From assembly GCF_022921075.1 (NCBI RefSeq), contig NZ_CP095050.1:5146001-5210000 (forward strand): a stretch of DNA of 64,000 bases, written 5' to 3'. Under the pieces are notes generated by a model, which ran no database searches, was not told the origin of the DNA, and saw only the letters and a program-made list of their open reading frames with translations. Each line of letters opens with the position of its first letter. Positions within the stretch are counted from its first letter, which is position 1. This document shows, in pieces, positions 62,137-64,000 of this stretch. Source of the stretch: Hymenobacter sp. 5317J-9. Lineage in GTDB: Bacteria; Bacteroidota; Bacteroidia; Cytophagales; Hymenobacteraceae. The translations under genes and the position numbers were made by a program.

Positions 62137-62727
62137 CTACTCTACCTGCCCGGCCGCGGAGTAGCGCAGCGTATCGAACAGCACCAGCTTCTGGGTTCCC
62201 TGCACTTCGTAGTGGCTGAGCTGCCCGTTTTGCAGTTGGAACCGCAACTGCTTTTGCGCCGAAAAAAGCGGGTTGTCCTGCTCGATGGTGGCAGCTACTT
62301 CCTGGGGCACTGCGCCCTGCTGCACCACCGATAGCTGCGCCACCGGCGCGTTGGGCTGGCCGGGGCGGCGGGTATAGGTGCGGCGCACCGCGCCCGTGGG
62401 CAGTACCACCGAATCCACGGCGTAAGCGCCGCGCAGGGCGGCTTTGTTGATGTCGGCCTGGAATAGAATCTGGAGTTCGTCGTTCCACTTCACGGCGGGC
62501 ACGCGCACGGTTTCGAGGGCGCCGCCGCGCAGGCTCACGCGCTTGGTCACGGCGGCATGGCGGCGGTCCAGCTGCTCTACCTGACGGGTCAGCAGGCCTT
62601 TCACATCGAAGTACAGCGGCCGCCGGGGAGCCGGCGCCGCCGGGCTGGCGTCGCCGCAGGCCGTGGCGAGCAGGCCCACACCGGCCAGCAGCACCGCCCC
62701 AAGCCCTTTTCTCCCGTCCTTACGCAT
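62137..62727 (-). CDS. Lipoprotein of unknown function, overlapping gpmI
   Basis: 196 aa. Lipobox GLLATAC (Cys24). The rest is beta-rich (AVTKRVSLRGGALETVRVPA, LFQADINKAALRGAYAVDS, AVRRTYTRRPGQPNAPVAQL) with no known family. ATG 62727 overlaps the gpmI stop by 8 bases, so translation is probably coupled. Confidence 0.75.
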   Translation of the reverse strand: MRKDGRKGLGAVLLAGVGLLATACGDASPAAPAPRRPLYFDVKGLLTRQVEQLDRRHAAVTKRVSLRGGALETVRVPAVKWNDELQILFQADINKAALRGAYAVDSVVLPTGAVRRTYTRRPGQPNAPVAQLSVVQQGAVPQEVAATIEQDNPLFSAQKQLRFQLQNGQLSHYEVQGTQKLVLFDTLRYSAAGQVE

Positions 62728-64000
62728 TCGGCGTGGCGGGACGGAGGATGCTCTGGCCCGTCATTTCCAGCGGCTTGGGCACCCCCATCAGCTCCAGGAT
62801 GGTGGGGGCCAGGTCGCCAAGCTTGCCGTCGGCCAACGTGCCGCGGTAGTCGTTGTCGACCAGGATGCAGGGCACCAGGTTGGTGGTGTGCGCGGTGTTG
62901 GGCGAGCCGTCGGCATTGCGCATGAACTCGGCATTGCCGTGGTCGGCAATGATGATGCTGGCGTAGCCGTTGGCCAGGGCGGTTTCCACCACGGCCTGGG
63001 CGCACTGGTCGGTGGTTTCCACGGCTTTCACCACGGCCTCGAACACGCCGGTGTGGCCCACCATGTCGGGGTTGGCGAAGTTGAGCACCACAAAATCAGC
63101 CGACTTGGCCTGCAGCTCGGGTATCAGGGCGTCGCGCAGGTCGGCGGCGCTCATTTCGGGCTGGAGGTCATAGGTCGCCACTTTGGGCGAGGGCCGCAGG
63201 ATGCGCTTTTCACCCACAAACTCGTTTTCGCGGCCGCCCGAGAAGAAGAATGTCACGTGCGGGTACTTCTCGGTTTCAGCAATGCGAATCTGGGTTTTGC
63301 CGTGGTCGGCCAGCACCTCGCCGAGTGTATTATTCAGGTTGTCCTTCTCAAAAATGGGCGTCACGCCCACAAACGTGTCGTCGTAGTTGGTTAGGGTGAG
63401 GTAGTGCAGGTTGAGGCGATGCATCTGAAATGCATTCATGTCCTGCTGGGTCAGCACTTCCGTGATTTCACGGCCGCGGTCGGTGCGAAAGTTGAAGCAC
63501 AGCACCACGTCGCCGTCCTGAATGGTGGCCAGCGGCTGGCCGTCGGCGCCGGTTTTCACAATGGGTTTCAGAAACTCATCGGTCACGCCGTCCTTGTACT
63601 GCTCCTGCACGCTCTGAATCAGGTTTTGCGAGGGCGTGCCCACGCCGTTCACCAGCAGGTCGTAGGCCACTTTCACCCGCTCCCAGCGGCGGTCGCGGTC
63701 CATGGCGTAGTAGCGGCCCACCACCGAGGCGATTTTGGCGCCGTTGCGCTCGTTGTGCTGCTCCAGGTCGTTGATGAAGCGCACGCCGCTCTTGGGGTCG
63801 GTGTCGCGCCCGTCGGTGAAGGCGTGCACGAACACGCGGCGCACACCGGCCTCGTGGGCAATGGTGCAGAGGGCCTTCACGTGGTCGATGTGCGAGTGCA
63901 CGCCGCCGTCGCTCAGCAAGCCGATGAGGTGCAGCGGCTTGTCGTTGGCCGTGGCGTATTCAAAGGCTTTCACCAGCGCGGGCATCTGGCCCAGCTTGCG
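62720..64000 (-). CDS. gpmI: 2,3-bisphosphoglycerate-independent phosphoglycerate mutase (partial)
   Basis: C-terminal 426 aa of the gene; the N terminus lies beyond position 64000. Reading starts RKLGQMPALVKAFEYATAND at the edge. LHLIGLLSDGGVHSHIDHVK, FVHAFTDGRDTDPKSGVRFI, GRYYAMDRDRRWERVKVAYD, FNFRTDRGREIT and IIADHGNAEFM match gpmI, including metal-binding Asp/His residues of the phosphatase domain. It interconverts 3- and 2-phosphoglycerate with two Mn2+. Its stop overlaps the next lipoprotein start. Confidence 0.96.
   Translation of the reverse strand, partial: RKLGQMPALVKAFEYATANDKPLHLIGLLSDGGVHSHIDHVKALCTIAHEAGVRRVFVHAFTDGRDTDPKSGVRFINDLEQHNERNGAKIASVVGRYYAMDRDRRWERVKVAYDLLVNGVGTPSQNLIQSVQEQYKDGVTDEFLKPIVKTGADGQPLATIQDGDVVLCFNFRTDRGREITEVLTQQDMNAFQMHRLNLHYLTLTNYDDTFVGVTPIFEKDNLNNTLGEVLADHGKTQIRIAETEKYPHVTFFFSGGRENEFVGEKRILRPSPKVATYDLQPEMSAADLRDALIPELQAKSADFVVLNFANPDMVGHTGVFEAVVKAVETTDQCAQAVVETALANGYASIIIADHGNAEFMRNADGSPNTAHTTNLVPCILVDNDYRGTLADGKLGDLAPTILELMGVPKPLEMTGQSILRPATPNA

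Overview
The window is 64 kb of GC-rich chromosome from a Bacteroidota bacterium, most likely Hymenobacter or a close relative (inference). The supporting signs are the TAnnTTTG promoter motif in front of many genes, a type IX secretion-type C-terminal tail on an extracellular nuclease, Bacteroidota lineage proteins (DUF3826, DUF5694, SLC45-type sugar MFS), a bifunctional thrA, and many dispersed palindromic intergenic repeats. No tRNA, rRNA, CRISPR array, prophage or integrase was recognised.

Layout. 0-11 kb: a LacI regulator, an MFS_3 exporter, and a run of minus-strand housekeeping and stress genes (HAD phosphatase, creatininase-like amidohydrolase, M48 protease, two GNATs, VOC protein, YhcH-like lipoprotein). 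It includes a TPM-domain gene split from its signal peptide by a one-base frameshift. 11-21 kb: two small STAS/SpoIIAA-like proteins (a third lies at 3.1 kb), an XRE/DUF4870 regulator, a two-motif aspartic-protease-like protein, a DUF5694 lipoprotein, a secreted ExeM-type nuclease, a Na+/H+ antiporter, a DUF3826 protein, and an oxidoreductase translationally coupled to an AraC regulator.

21.3-25.7 kb is the accessory island. All genes are on the minus strand: an Abi_C abortive-infection-type gene, an NTF2-fold immunity-like lipoprotein, a DUF433/DUF5615 toxin-antitoxin-like pair, two unknown exported proteins, and a REP-associated tyrosine transposase (RAYT) bracketed by two direct copies of a 145-149 bp palindrome. 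All but the RAYT are followed directly by a copy of one hairpin repeat, so the island looks like a cassette array.

25.7-31.4 kb: nrdA, yceI-like and nrdB, then rplU-rpmA, with DnaA-box-like motifs near both nrd promoters. 31-43 kb: outer-membrane and envelope genes (barrel protein, BamA/TamA-like protein, O-antigen ligase-like protein, GH25 lysozyme, RlpA), hemW, a cyclase-family hydrolase whose start abuts a tandem repeat, Hsp20, VF530 and SRAP. 43-52.3 kb: an alpha-glucan module made of phosphorylase, a four-helix ferritin-like protein, two GH13 enzymes, an SDR and an SLC45-type MFS transporter; the enzymes would trim maltodextrins and the transporter import the products. 52.3-64 kb: an FAD amine-oxidase-like protein, a DUF3365 haem protein, thrABC, prfA, a beta-helix lipoprotein, a small lipoprotein and the C-terminal part of gpmI, which runs off the window end.

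Intergenic space is short. The only gene-free stretch over 300 bases is 30119-30639 (divergent nrdB/rplU promoters and DnaA-box-like sites). Most other long gaps are filled by inverted repeats of at least six families.
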